Assembly (NCBI GenBank): GCA_031275325.1
Contig: JAISOX010000114.1
Span: 1-36,590 of the forward strand
Length of the DNA stretch: 36,590 bases
Direction of reading: 5' to 3'
From: Treponema sp.
Lineage (GTDB): Bacteria > Spirochaetota > Spirochaetia > Treponematales > Breznakiellaceae
Below, piece by piece: positions 24,558 to 33,250 of the stretch. Both the position numbers and the translations under genes were made by a program. Position 1 is the first letter of the stretch; every line of letters starts with the position of its first letter. The notes beneath the pieces are model-generated. The model saw nothing but the letters and a program-made list of their open reading frames with translations. It did no database searches and was not told the origin of the DNA.

Positions 24558-24731
24558 ACCGGCATGGAACGAATTTAAACCCATTCGGCCCATGGAAATA
24601 CATTACAATATAAGGAGACTGGAGTATTTCAGTATGAATAGCGGGAGGGTTCTCTAAAAACCTTTCAGCGGACGGTGAGGAGCGCCAGGCTGGTTCTCTT
24701 GCCAGTCCCCCCCTATTCATTGAGTACAGCT

Positions 24732-26120
24732 ATGACGAAAGAGAAGCAAGAACTTGATGCCCATGCGATTGTTCAAAGCGCGACGGATCCTATCCTGCTC
24801 AAGGCAAGTAAGATACTGAAGGTATATGCCAAAGCCACCGGTACAGTAATCAGTGTTCACGATCATAATTATCTGCCTATTCCCGAAATAGATATTATCC
24901 ATGAGAAGAACATCTGTTTGTACTGTACCGCGTATAAGGGGAAGACCGCTATGCCTGAAGTACAGGATCTCGCCATCAATCCCTGTAACGATATGCATAT
25001 CAATGCAATGAAAGAGGCGAATCGTTTTGGCGGTTCCTATATCTATATGTGCGAATTAGGGTTCATGTTTTGGACCAGCCCGGTATATGCGGAGGACCGT
25101 TTTGTAGGGGCCTTGCTGGGCAGCGGGTTACTGGGCATTGACAGCCAGGAGGCCTGCGCTCAGATGTATCTCATGGGGGATGGAGCGGTTCCCATGCCGG
25201 TGATCCAGGAGAAACTCTCCTCCTTTCCGCAGGGGGATGCAAAACAGATAAAGGCCCTGGCGGAACTGATGCGCATATTCGCCAAGTCCCTGTCCGTAGG
25301 GAGCGGCAATTATTATGAAACCCTGAAACGCCGTTCAGAACAGCAGGGGACCCTTTCGGCAAAAATCAGGGAACTCAAGTTCCAATACCCTCCGGGATCT
25401 CCTGCGCCGGGGTATCCTTTGGATAAGGAACGGATGCTCTTGGCGGCCCTGAGACGGGGGGATCACGAAACCGGCAGGAAGATGCTGAACGAACTGCTGG
25501 CGATGCTCCTGTTTTCAAAGCCGGATCATTTCAAATACATACAGTTCCGGGCGATTGAACTGGTGGTGCTGCTTTCCCGTACGAATATGGTCCCCGGTAA
25601 TACGGAGAAGGTCATTCTGGAGACCAACAACCATTATTTAAAGCGCATTCAAAACGCCCAAAGCATTGAAGAACTGACGGACATACTCCATTTAGTCGTA
25701 GAACATCTGGCGGGACAGATCTTCTCTTTTCAGGGAATACGCCACGCTTCCGCGCTCCGCAAGGCGGAGCGGTATATTTGGGAGCATTATACCCGCAAAA
25801 TAAGCCTTAAAGAGATTGCCAAGATTTCAGGGCTCTCCGCGCCCTATTTCAGCACCATCTTTAAGGAAGAAATGGGAGAAAACCTCTCCAGCTACCTCAA
25901 CCGCCTGCGGGTGGAGAAGGCCAGCCGTATGCTGGTAGATACGGATCTTTCGTTAAGCGAGATCGCGGGGGCCTGCGGCTTTGAGGACCAAAGCTGGTTT
26001 TCCAAGATCTTTAAGACCTATATCGGGGTCAGCCCGGGAAAATACCGGGGACAAGGAGGGGATCGGGCGCCGGATATATCGGAAGACCGTCTTTCGGTGA
26101 ATTACCGCAGGTTTATCTAG
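24732..26120 (+). CDS. PocR-domain AraC-family transcriptional regulator (second copy)
   Basis: A 462-residue paralogue of the preceding gene with the same order: PocR domain (ICLYCTAYKGKT, NPCNDMHINAMKEANRFGG, YIYMCELGFMFWTSPVYAED), the same linker motif GYPLDKERMLLAALRRGD and an AraC domain in which SGLSAPYFSTIFKEEMGENL and SSYLNRLRVEKA are almost identical to the first copy. The DNA-binding halves are much more alike than the sensory halves, suggesting shared target sites but different signals. I chose ATG 24732; the frame is open to a GTG at 24675, and no strong ribosome site supports either. It is followed by two strong hairpins and the corrinoid-like gene. Confidence 0.88.
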   Translation: MTKEKQELDAHAIVQSATDPILLKASKILKVYAKATGTVISVHDHNYLPIPEIDIIHEKNICLYCTAYKGKTAMPEVQDLAINPCNDMHINAMKEANRFGGSYIYMCELGFMFWTSPVYAEDRFVGALLGSGLLGIDSQEACAQMYLMGDGAVPMPVIQEKLSSFPQGDAKQIKALAELMRIFAKSLSVGSGNYYETLKRRSEQQGTLSAKIRELKFQYPPGSPAPGYPLDKERMLLAALRRGDHETGRKMLNELLAMLLFSKPDHFKYIQFRAIELVVLLSRTNMVPGNTEKVILETNNHYLKRIQNAQSIEELTDILHLVVEHLAGQIFSFQGIRHASALRKAERYIWEHYTRKISLKEIAKISGLSAPYFSTIFKEEMGENLSSYLNRLRVEKASRMLVDTDLSLSEIAGACGFEDQSWFSKIFKTYIGVSPGKYRGQGGDRAPDISEDRLSVNYRRFI

Positions 26121-26127
26121 GAAAGCG

Positions 26128-26188
26128 GTCTGGAAACTTCGGTTTCCAGACAAGCCTCATAATACTAAGCCGGGTTCAAAGCCCGGCT
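26128..26188. repeat. Two strong hairpins between the regulator and corrinoid-like genes
   Basis: GTCTGGAAAC/GTTTCCAGAC with a TTCG loop (26128-26151) is a perfect 10-bp stem with a very stable tetraloop. AGCCGGG/CCCGGCT with a 7-base loop (26168-26188) follows. They lie 7-20 bases before the ribosome site of the next gene, so they could terminate the regulator transcript or control the next one. Confidence 0.8.
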
Positions 26189-26208
26189 GTACAGGAAAGG
26201 AGCGCAGT

Positions 26209-26856
26209 ATGGTGGAATTACACAGCATTGCCTTGAGTGTCCAAGCTGGTAAAGCCCAGGAAACCAGTGCATTAATCAGCCAGGCAGTTAAGGAACACTA
26301 TCCTTTTAAGGATATCCTCTGGAAGGGGTTAGTGACGGCTATAGAAACCGCGTATCCCCGGTTCAGAAAACGGGGTGTTCTCGAAACGCTGCTGGTAGAA
26401 CGGGCCTTAAACATAGGCATCAAAACCATTATCCCCTATCTCCGTGCCAGTGAAACCAGCAAAAAAGGTACGGTGGTGATCGGCACCGTCAAAGGGGATA
26501 TACAGGATATAGAGAAGAACCTGATTTCCGTGATGATGCAGGGTTTGGGGCTGCGGGTAATTGATCTGGGCGCGGCGGTCCCCTCTGAACGGTTCATTCA
26601 AGCCGCGGCCAGGGAAAAGGCCCAGATCATCGCGTGTACTGCGGCCCGGACCACCACCATGCCTCAGATGAAAACCCTGGTGCAGGCGGCCCATACCGCG
26701 GGGATCCGGAAGCAGGTAAAGATCCTGGTGAGCGGCGATCCGGTAACGGAACGGTATTGTGAGGTCATTGGAGCTGACCTGTATGCCCCGGATGTGATAG
26801 GGGCTGCGGAAATCGCGGAGGCCCATTGTATCCATACGGTCCGGCGCAAGGGATAA
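26209..26856 (+). CDS. Corrinoid-protein homologue (MtaC/MtbC-like) with lost cobalamin-ligating histidine
   Basis: A 215-residue protein with the layout of methyltransferase corrinoid proteins: a helical N-terminal cap (about residues 1-85, ending LVERALNIGIKTIIPYL) and a Rossmann-like B12-binding domain (VVIGTVKGDIQDIEKNLISV, GLRVIDLGAAVPSERFI, CTAARTTTMPQMKTLV, VKILVSGDPV, YAPDVIGAAEIA). The B12 motif DxHxxG reads DIQDIE, so both the cobalt-ligating His and the Gly are replaced; GG of the last loop is SG. It therefore may bind a corrinoid base-on, bind something else, or be a sensor or chaperone. AAAGGAG precedes the ATG. It follows two PocR regulators on the same strand. Confidence 0.82.
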   Translation: MVELHSIALSVQAGKAQETSALISQAVKEHYPFKDILWKGLVTAIETAYPRFRKRGVLETLLVERALNIGIKTIIPYLRASETSKKGTVVIGTVKGDIQDIEKNLISVMMQGLGLRVIDLGAAVPSERFIQAAAREKAQIIACTAARTTTMPQMKTLVQAAHTAGIRKQVKILVSGDPVTERYCEVIGADLYAPDVIGAAEIAEAHCIHTVRRKG

Positions 26857-26989
26857 TGAAGCAGGGAACCGGGAAGCACGCGTATTTTCCGGGGTTTGGT
26901 TTGGGCAATCCCCGTTGATCCGGGCAATCCCCGGAACCGGGGAACCCCTTCCAGCCCGGGACCGGTTTCATTGACCTCCCGGACGGGCT
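26857..26989. repeat. GC-rich inverted repeats after the corrinoid-like gene
   Basis: No gene is seen. TCCCCGG/CCGGGGA with an AA loop (26928-26943) is a strong stem and may end transcription. Two GGGCAATCCCCG copies (26903-26914 and 26922-26933) flank TTGATCC, so the 23-nt repeat family is represented here in altered form. Confidence 0.6.
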
Positions 26990-27157
26990 ATTGGGATATC
27001 CGGATGGTCCATTTGGGTATCCCAATAGTCTATTTTGGTATCCCAACGCTTCATTTTGGTATCCGGATGGTCTATTTTGGTATCCCAACGTTTCATTTTG
27101 GTATCCCCATGCTCTGTTTTGATATCCCAACGCTTCATTTGGGTACCGGGATATTCC
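26990..27157. repeat. Eight tandem 21-nt repeats
   Basis: Eight units of exactly 21 bases, each with a core like TTTGGTATCCCAA (partly palindromic, TTGGG/CCCAA in the second unit) followed by a variable tail such as CGCTTC or GGATGGTC. The period is a multiple of three, so the minus strand reads as a seven-residue repeat of the form GYQNxxx, but no ribosome site or family supports translation. The block differs in sequence and period from the 23-nt array that begins 85 bases later. Confidence 0.92.
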
Positions 27158-27242
27158 ATTTTGGCCGCGGTCCGCTCCTGCCCTGGGTCTGAGGGTTGTA
27201 CCCTGGAGGAGGCTCATGTGTGTAATCCGGGGATGACGCGCC

Positions 27243-28391
27243 TTGAACGCCGCGGTCAGCCACCCTGCACCGGGCGGTTCAACCCCCTTGAACAGGACGG
27301 ATCAAACTCCTTAATCCGGGCGGATCAAACTCCTTGAATAGGGCAGATCAGCCTCCATGAACAGGGTTGTTCAAACTCCCTGAATCGGGTTGTTGAAACC
27401 CTTTGAACCGGGTTGTTGAAACTCTTTGAACAGGCTTATTGAAATCCTTTGAACCGGCTTGTTGAAACTCTTTGAACCGGGTTGTTGAAACCCTTTGAAC
27501 CGGCTTGTTGAAACCCCTTGAACAGGATTGTTGAAACTCTTTGAACCGGGTTGTTGAAACTCTTTGAACAGGATTGTTCAAACCTCTTGAACAGGGTTGT
27601 TGAAACCCATTGAACAGAGTTGTTGAAACTCTTTGAACCGGGTTGTTGAAACCCTTTGAACCGGCTTGTTGAAACTCTTTGAACCGGCTTGTTGAAACCC
27701 CTTGAACAGGATTGTTGAAACTCTTTGAACCGGGTTGTTGAAACCCCTTGAACAGGGCGGATCAAACCCCTTGATCCAGGCGGATCAAACCCCTTGATCC
27801 AGGCGGATCAAACCCTTTGAACAGGGCGGATCAAACCCCCTGATCCAGGCGGATCAAACCCCCTGATCCAGGCGGATCAAACTCCTTGAACAGGGTTGTT
27901 GAAACCCTTTGAACAAGATTGTTCAAACTCCTTGAACAGGATTATTCAAACTCCTTGATCCAGGCGGATCAAACCCCCTGCACCGGGCAGATCAAACTTC
28001 TTGAACCGGGTTGTTGAAACCCCTTGAACAGGCTTGTTGAAACCCCTTGATCCAGACGGATCAAACCCTTTGAACAGGGCGGATCAAACCCCTTGAACCA
28101 GGCGTATCAGCCTCCTTGAACCAGGCGGATCAGCCTCCTTGATCCGTGCGGATCAAACCCCCTGATCCGGGCGGATCAAACCCCTTGAACCGGGCGGATC
28201 AAACCCCTTGAACCAGGCGGATCAGCCTCCTTGATCCAGGCGGATCAGCCTCCTTGATCCGTGCGGATCAAACCCCCTGATCCGGGCGGATCAGTCTCCT
28301 TGAACAGGGCGGATCAGCCTCCTTGATCCAGGCGGATCAAACCCCTTGATCCAGGCGGATCAAACTCCTTGATCTGGGTTGTTCAAATGAG
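27243..28391. repeat. Tandem array of 49 23-nt hairpin units
   Basis: From 27265 to 28391 there are 49 units of exactly 23 bases without indels, preceded by one degenerate unit. Units have the same plan as those at 20229 (7-base arm, 4-base loop, 7-base arm, 5-base spacer). The left third is dominated by TTGAACC or TTGAACA with TGTTGAA arms, the right two thirds by TTGATCC or TTGAACC with GGATCAA/GGATCAG. Blocks of several units recur (for example, the five units from 27426 resemble those from 27656), pointing to multi-unit duplication. The array fills the gap between the corrinoid-like gene and the convergent VWA gene. I see no gene in it. Confidence 0.97.
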
Positions 28392-28466
28392 CAAAGGACG
28401 GGACGCGGGGTTTGCAGGCTGCCGCCTGGTTTGAGGGTTAATGCGTAAGGATGCAGTAAGCAGGAC

Positions 28467-28481
28467 AGGGGCCTTGCCCCT
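28467..28481. repeat. Hairpin at the 3' end of the VWA gene
   Basis: AGGGGC and GCCCCT with a CTT loop, adjoining the stop codon of the VWA gene. It may end that minus-strand transcript; there is no T run. Confidence 0.4.
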
Positions 28482-30010
28482 CAGTCCTCATACCGGGCAT
28501 AGAGCCGGGAAAACGCCCCCTGGTACTGGGTGAGGAGGAGTAATTCCTCTGCATAGGTTCTTTCCCCCAGGGTATCCTGAATATCCCTCAGATACGCGGC
28601 GAGATCCTCAATCTCCTGCAGGGTCTTTTTCAGGGTCTGGAGAAGCCGGTTCTTCGCAGTACCTATCGGCCCTAAAGCGGTTTCCGTAACAGGGATAAGG
28701 CCATTATTATCGGCCCTAAAAGTCCGCTGGGGTTCGTGGGAAGGATCCTCCTGGCTTTTCAGGCTCTCATAGAGCCGCTGGAGCTTTTGGATTTCAACGG
28801 CCCGGTTTCCCAGGTGTATCAGCCCTCGTCCCAAGCGTATAAACCCTTGGGATTCCTGTATCCAGGGGTCCTGGATCTGCTTCCCGCGGCTGGCTGAAGC
28901 CTTAAGCGCCATAGGGTAGGGGCCTTGCCGGCGGAGAACATCCTCCTGATCCTGGTATTCCAGATACCAGGCCCCCACGGGTATATCCACAGGCTCCCTC
29001 AAAAGCCGGGGATCTACCTGCACTTCCGCAACCAGGGTTTTAACATCCTCGTTATAGAGGGTCCCCAGGGTATAGTGAACCGTGGCGCCCAGGACCTGGT
29101 GTTCATACCCCCAGGTTTCCTGTAAACGCACCCCTTCGGCAAGCCGTAGTTCCACCTTGAGCATCCGGGCAGCGGGAAGGACCAGGCGGTCCAGGCCGCG
29201 GCCAAAGATCTCTGCCATCTCCTGGGGGCCTGCAATGAACCGGCTGCTGCCCCCTCCCATACGGGCCGTATCCTCCATGAGGGTGAAGTCCGCCTGGTCC
29301 CCCAGCGCAACCGTGGAAAGGGTGATGTCCTGGTTATGATAGGTTTCCACTAATCGGAGGATGTCATTTTTGTCTTTATTCCCCGCGTTATGGCTGCCGT
29401 CGCTTAAACAGATAACCCGGTTAATAGCGCCTTTACGATAGTTCGCCGCGACCTGGGCATACCCCAGGGCCATGCCTTCGTAAATATCGCTCCTCCCGCC
29501 GGTCTGCAGGGAAGCCGCCCGGTCCATGAAGCGCTGTTTATCCTCTGGGGTCTTCATCTGGGCCGGAGGGATGACCACCCTGGCGGAAGCGTCAAAGATC
29601 ACCAAAGAAACCACATCCTCAGGCCGCGTCTGATCCATAAAGCCCCGGAATGCATCCTTCACCCAGCCCATTCTCCCCTGCTCCTCCATAGACGTGCTCT
29701 TATCAATCACCAAGGCGATGTTCAAAGGAGGCAGGTCATGCCTGGCCCTGAGCCCCAACTGGAGGTATCCGGTAGTATCCTGCATATCCGCGGCAGGGAA
29801 CCCCTGGATCGGCCCTTCTTCTTGTAAAGGGTAATCATAGGCCCCCCTTGCGATATACTCGTCTATCCTTATGGCTTGAGGAGGAATCACCCCGCTCAAC
29901 TCCGCAGGGGCCGAGGCTGGGGACGGGGATCCTTGGACTTCGCCCCCGGGGAAGAGGGATCCCGGGATACAGAAGCCCAAGACGCTGCAAAACAACAGGA
30001 TCCTTTGCAT
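28481..30010 (-). CDS. Secreted von Willebrand factor type A domain protein
   Basis: A 509-residue protein with an N-terminal signal peptide (ILLFCSVLGFCIPGSLFPGG) that includes Cys residues but no clear lipobox. Residues about 95-270 form a VWA domain with a metal-binding site: DKSTS (the DxSxS motif) in IALVIDKSTSMEE, a TGGRSDIYEG segment, and LSDGSHN supplying the second Asp. A beta-rich region follows and the last ~130 residues are helical (LQRLYESLKSQ, LLQTLKKTLQEIEDL). It resembles the family of VWA proteins with a VIT-like preceding segment. It starts 28 bases after the ankyrin gene stop on the same strand, so they are probably co-transcribed and may act together in the periplasm. No Shine-Dalgarno site is visible. 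The partner ligand is unknown. Confidence 0.85.
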   Translation of the reverse strand: MQRILLFCSVLGFCIPGSLFPGGEVQGSPSPASAPAELSGVIPPQAIRIDEYIARGAYDYPLQEEGPIQGFPAADMQDTTGYLQLGLRARHDLPPLNIALVIDKSTSMEEQGRMGWVKDAFRGFMDQTRPEDVVSLVIFDASARVVIPPAQMKTPEDKQRFMDRAASLQTGGRSDIYEGMALGYAQVAANYRKGAINRVICLSDGSHNAGNKDKNDILRLVETYHNQDITLSTVALGDQADFTLMEDTARMGGGSSRFIAGPQEMAEIFGRGLDRLVLPAARMLKVELRLAEGVRLQETWGYEHQVLGATVHYTLGTLYNEDVKTLVAEVQVDPRLLREPVDIPVGAWYLEYQDQEDVLRRQGPYPMALKASASRGKQIQDPWIQESQGFIRLGRGLIHLGNRAVEIQKLQRLYESLKSQEDPSHEPQRTFRADNNGLIPVTETALGPIGTAKNRLLQTLKKTLQEIEDLAAYLRDIQDTLGERTYAEELLLLTQYQGAFSRLYARYED

Positions 30011-30038
30011 AGGTCAGGAGGTTATTCCGTGGAGGCCC

Positions 30039-32834
30039 TTATTGTAAGAGCGCCACTACGGTATCCCGTTTCCACCGTTGAGCTATATCCGCGGGGCTTT
30101 CCGCGGCTATATTTTTGATGGTCTTATTGGCCCCCAGTTCTATGAGGAGGGAAACGATCTCCGGTTTTCCGGTTTGCGCGGCTAAATGCAGAATGGTATT
30201 CCCCGAAGGATCCTGGGCATTGATGGCCTTGCCGCCGCTGAAGAAGGCTTTAATCGCGTCATTACCTTTGGAGAGCACCAACTGCGCAGGGGTTTTCCCG
30301 TCCGCAGCAGTGGAAAATATATTGGAGCCTTTCTCAATAAGCAATGCCGCCAATTCCCAGGCGTTTTGGTCTACCGTCAACCTGAGGGGGGTACGGCCTT
30401 CCGCATCCACTGCTGATACCCGTCCTCCCTGGTCAATGATCAGCTGGATAATGCTCTTCGGCGCCCGGTCCCGGATTGCGATATGAAGCGGGGAAAATCC
30501 GTCGTCATCAGGAACCGCGATCCGATCCTTGGTGAGGAGGGTGGAAACCATCTTGGGCGAACTTATCAAGCCATTGCGGAACGGGGTCATCCCGCTGGCA
30601 TTTTTTGCATGAATCGAGGCGCCTAAGCGTAACAAGAGTTTAACCAGATCCTCCTGCTCGGTAATCACCGCAATGTGGCAGGGCGTATCCCCCCGGTCAT
30701 TGCGGGTAAAAGGATCCGCTCCCTTGTTCACGAGCCGTTCCACGGTTGCACTGGGCCCTCCCGCCAAGGCAGCTTCCATAAGGGGGGTGTTTCCTTCCGC
30801 ATCCCGGACTTCCAGATCCGCCTTGCGGGTGATGAGTATGGTTTCCAGGGGGGTAATGCCCAGCCGTACCGCGTCATGTAAAGGGGTCTTCCCATTTAAG
30901 GCATGGCCGTTGACGTCTATGCCCAAAGCAATAAGCTCTTCCGCGGCTTTCGGGGCGTTCCAGCGAACCGCGGCATGGAGGGCTGAATTACCGAGTATAT
31001 CCCTGGTAGTGATGAGGGATCCCTTGGACTTTAAGACCCGGATGGTAGAAGGGGAATCAATTTTAACCGCCGCAAACAGGGGCGTTTCTCCGGTGGCGTT
31101 TGCCGCTTCAGGATTTCCCCCTCGTTCTACGATGAGGGGAATGTGCTGATCCAGCTTCCACTGGGCCGCATAGTGGAGGATGGTATTTCCCAAGCCGTCC
31201 TTGGCCTTGAGGGTGTCAGGGGTGAGGACCCATGCCCGTATCCCCCCGGAACTATAAAAAGCCTGATAAAGGGGGCTTTCCCCTTTGGAGTTAGGGGCAA
31301 AAATATCCGCCCCCCGGGAGAGCAGCAGCTCCCCTGGGGCCTGATCATTTTGCCGGACCGCCAGATGAAGACTGGTATCCCCTTCTTTATTACGGGCATT
31401 TACCAGGGCTTTTTTGTCTAAGATGAGTTCGATGAACTTGATATCCCCCCGTTTCTGGATGGTGATGTGCAGGATGGTATTGCCGCTGCTGTCATTTTGG
31501 AGCACCGTCTCCGCGGTAATCAGGGAGGGCAAAAGGGTATGATGTTCCTGCAGGGCCTTTTCAAAAGGGGTTATCCGGTCGTTATCTACCGAAAAAATAT
31601 CGGATTTATATTCTAAAAGCAGGGGAATATAGGTGATCCGGTCTTCCTCTACCGCGAGATGGAGCGGGGTCTTACCCTGGGTATTACGGATAGTTACATC
31701 TGACTTACCTTGTATGCCTCCTGCCAAAAGGGTTCTGATAATATCAGGGTTCCGGTTCAACCGAATGGCAATATGCAAAGGAGCATCCCCGTGTTCGTCC
31801 CGGAGATTCGGATTAGCCCCCTTGGACAGGAAGAGGGTGAGGGCTTCCTTATGGGTGTTCATAGGCACCGCGATATGGAGCACCGAATTCCCCTTGGCGT
31901 CTTGCGCGTTAATTTCAGCCCCCCCTTTAATCAGCAGTTCCATGGCCGCGATATTCCCGGATCGAGCCGCTTCATGCAGGGGAGTGGTACCAGCCGCGTT
32001 TTTAATATTTACATCCGCTTTCCTTTCGAGTAAAAAAGCGATAAGTCCGGTGTATCCATTACCCGCGGCAAAGTGCAAGGGAGCAACACCGTTCGCTGCC
32101 CGGCGGTTGTAATTGAACGTCCGTGCAGCCGGGGCAAAATAGGGGAATATGGGATTCGTGGAAACCGCGCCTGCCAATACGAGGGTTTCTGCGGATTCCA
32201 TGTGGACCTTTGAGTCAGGGTAGGCAAAGGCAAGGTCCAGGATGTTTCGTCCATTGGAATCGGTGGTCCGTATGGTATCGGCGTTTATCATCGCGGATAA
32301 AAGGCTCCCCGCGGCGCCCACCGCGGTCAAGGCAGGACTAGTTCCCCCTGGCATGGAGTGGTGAATATCCGCCCCTGCGGTAACCAGCACCTGTGCGGTG
32401 GGGGGGTCATGCTTTGCAGCGCTAATCCCCAAAGGGGTCCTTCCCTGGTTATCCACCGGGTCAATTTCTGCCCCCATAAAAATAAAAAATTTCGCTAATT
32501 CTGGATCCTTTATTTCAGCGGCCAGGTGCAGGGGCGTTCTTCCCTGGCTGTCCGTGGCCTTAACATCTACTTTTCCCAAAAAGAACTCTCGAGCCTTACC
32601 GCTTTCTCCCCGTTCCAGGAGGGCCCACACATCATCTCCCTCATCGAATTCGGCGCTTTCTTGCGGAACTGGATTGACGGATTGGGTTGACCCTTCAGTT
32701 TGGGTTGGCGCTACTGGCTGAGGATTACTTGCACAGCCAGAAAGGGCCAGAAAGAATATGCTAAAACTGCTAAAAAACACTTTTATAGGCAGCAAGATAA
32801 AAAACGATACTGAATGAAAATAGCCATATTTCAT
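30039..32834 (-). CDS. Large ankyrin-repeat lipoprotein, 931 aa
   Basis: A protein built almost entirely of ankyrin repeats, roughly two dozen copies of the 33-residue consensus (for example GRTPLHLAAEIKDPELAKFF, GTTPLHEAARSGNIAAMELL, GNTILHLAAQTGKPEIVSLL). The N-terminus has a long hydrophobic signal segment ending FLALSGC, so it is probably a lipoprotein exposed in the periplasm or on the surface. A linker rich in Pro, Thr, Gln and Glu follows. The repeats would form a long curved scaffold for protein binding. The only ribosome-like site, GAGGT, abuts the ATG with no spacing, which is unusual. It precedes the VWA gene by 28 bases. Treponemes are known to carry large ankyrin proteins; the binding partner is unknown. 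Confidence 0.92.
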   Translation of the reverse strand: MKYGYFHSVSFFILLPIKVFFSSFSIFFLALSGCASNPQPVAPTQTEGSTQSVNPVPQESAEFDEGDDVWALLERGESGKAREFFLGKVDVKATDSQGRTPLHLAAEIKDPELAKFFIFMGAEIDPVDNQGRTPLGISAAKHDPPTAQVLVTAGADIHHSMPGGTSPALTAVGAAGSLLSAMINADTIRTTDSNGRNILDLAFAYPDSKVHMESAETLVLAGAVSTNPIFPYFAPAARTFNYNRRAANGVAPLHFAAGNGYTGLIAFLLERKADVNIKNAAGTTPLHEAARSGNIAAMELLIKGGAEINAQDAKGNSVLHIAVPMNTHKEALTLFLSKGANPNLRDEHGDAPLHIAIRLNRNPDIIRTLLAGGIQGKSDVTIRNTQGKTPLHLAVEEDRITYIPLLLEYKSDIFSVDNDRITPFEKALQEHHTLLPSLITAETVLQNDSSGNTILHITIQKRGDIKFIELILDKKALVNARNKEGDTSLHLAVRQNDQAPGELLLSRGADIFAPNSKGESPLYQAFYSSGGIRAWVLTPDTLKAKDGLGNTILHYAAQWKLDQHIPLIVERGGNPEAANATGETPLFAAVKIDSPSTIRVLKSKGSLITTRDILGNSALHAAVRWNAPKAAEELIALGIDVNGHALNGKTPLHDAVRLGITPLETILITRKADLEVRDAEGNTPLMEAALAGGPSATVERLVNKGADPFTRNDRGDTPCHIAVITEQEDLVKLLLRLGASIHAKNASGMTPFRNGLISSPKMVSTLLTKDRIAVPDDDGFSPLHIAIRDRAPKSIIQLIIDQGGRVSAVDAEGRTPLRLTVDQNAWELAALLIEKGSNIFSTAADGKTPAQLVLSKGNDAIKAFFSGGKAINAQDPSGNTILHLAAQTGKPEIVSLLIELGANKTIKNIAAESPADIAQRWKRDTVVALLQ

Positions 32835-32999
32835 ACCTCATTTTCGGTAAAAAGGGCTGACTTCCTTAATGAAGAATAAAAATTCTATCTCCTTGTACCA
32901 TAAGGAGTTATTATTGCTTCATAAAAGTCGCATAAGAGCCATTTCTTTATCCTCTAATGAATTAAAGATTTATATGGGCTGGATCTGTTAAAATACATA

Positions 33000-33028
33000 T
33001 TGACCGATCAGTATAAAATCATTATTAT
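33000..33028 (+). promoter_or_regulatory. Promoter of tRNA-Leu
   Basis: TTGACC (33000-33005) and TATTAT (33023-33028) are separated by 17 bases, each matching consensus at five of six positions. The expected start lies about 40 bases before the tRNA. The rest of the gap 32835-33074 is AT-rich and must hold the promoter of the divergent ankyrin gene. Confidence 0.6.
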
Positions 33029-33074
33029 AAATATCAGGTTAAAAAAGCATTACCATTAGTGATAGATATGATAT

Positions 33075-33156
33075 GCGGCGATGGTGGAATTGGTAGACAC
33101 GCCAGCTTGAGGTGCTGGTGCCGAGAGGTATGGAAGTTCAAGTCTTCTTCGCCGCA
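33075..33156 (+). tRNA. tRNA-Leu (anticodon GAG)
   Basis: An 82-base tRNA without encoded CCA. The acceptor stem is GCGGCGA with TCGCCGC and discriminator A. The D region TGGTGGAATTGGTAGACA is typical of tRNA-Leu. The anticodon stem CCAGC/GCTGG encloses TTGAGGT, so the anticodon is GAG, reading CUC and CUU. The long variable arm (TGCCGAGAGGTA) confirms class II. The T arm is GGAAG-TTCAAGT-CTTCT. Remains of a tyrosine recombinase gene begin 94 bases downstream, as expected for an old integration site. Confidence 0.96.
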
Positions 33157-33250
33157 ATTCCCTATAGAATAATGAAATAGCCTGACCGGGAACGGAAGGC
33201 ATATCACGCTGAAAGCTAAAACTGATACTTTTTTGGCAAGGGCAAATGGT

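Noticed and set aside
26765-27217. A 150-residue minus-strand protein with seven-residue GYQNxxx repeats
   Set aside because: It is the 21-nt repeat read in frame and runs antisense into the corrinoid-like gene; no credible start site.
27348-27765. Open frames on the minus strand through the 23-nt array
   Set aside because: They arise because three 23-base units equal 69 bases and stops are absent from the repeat; no ribosome site or family supports them.
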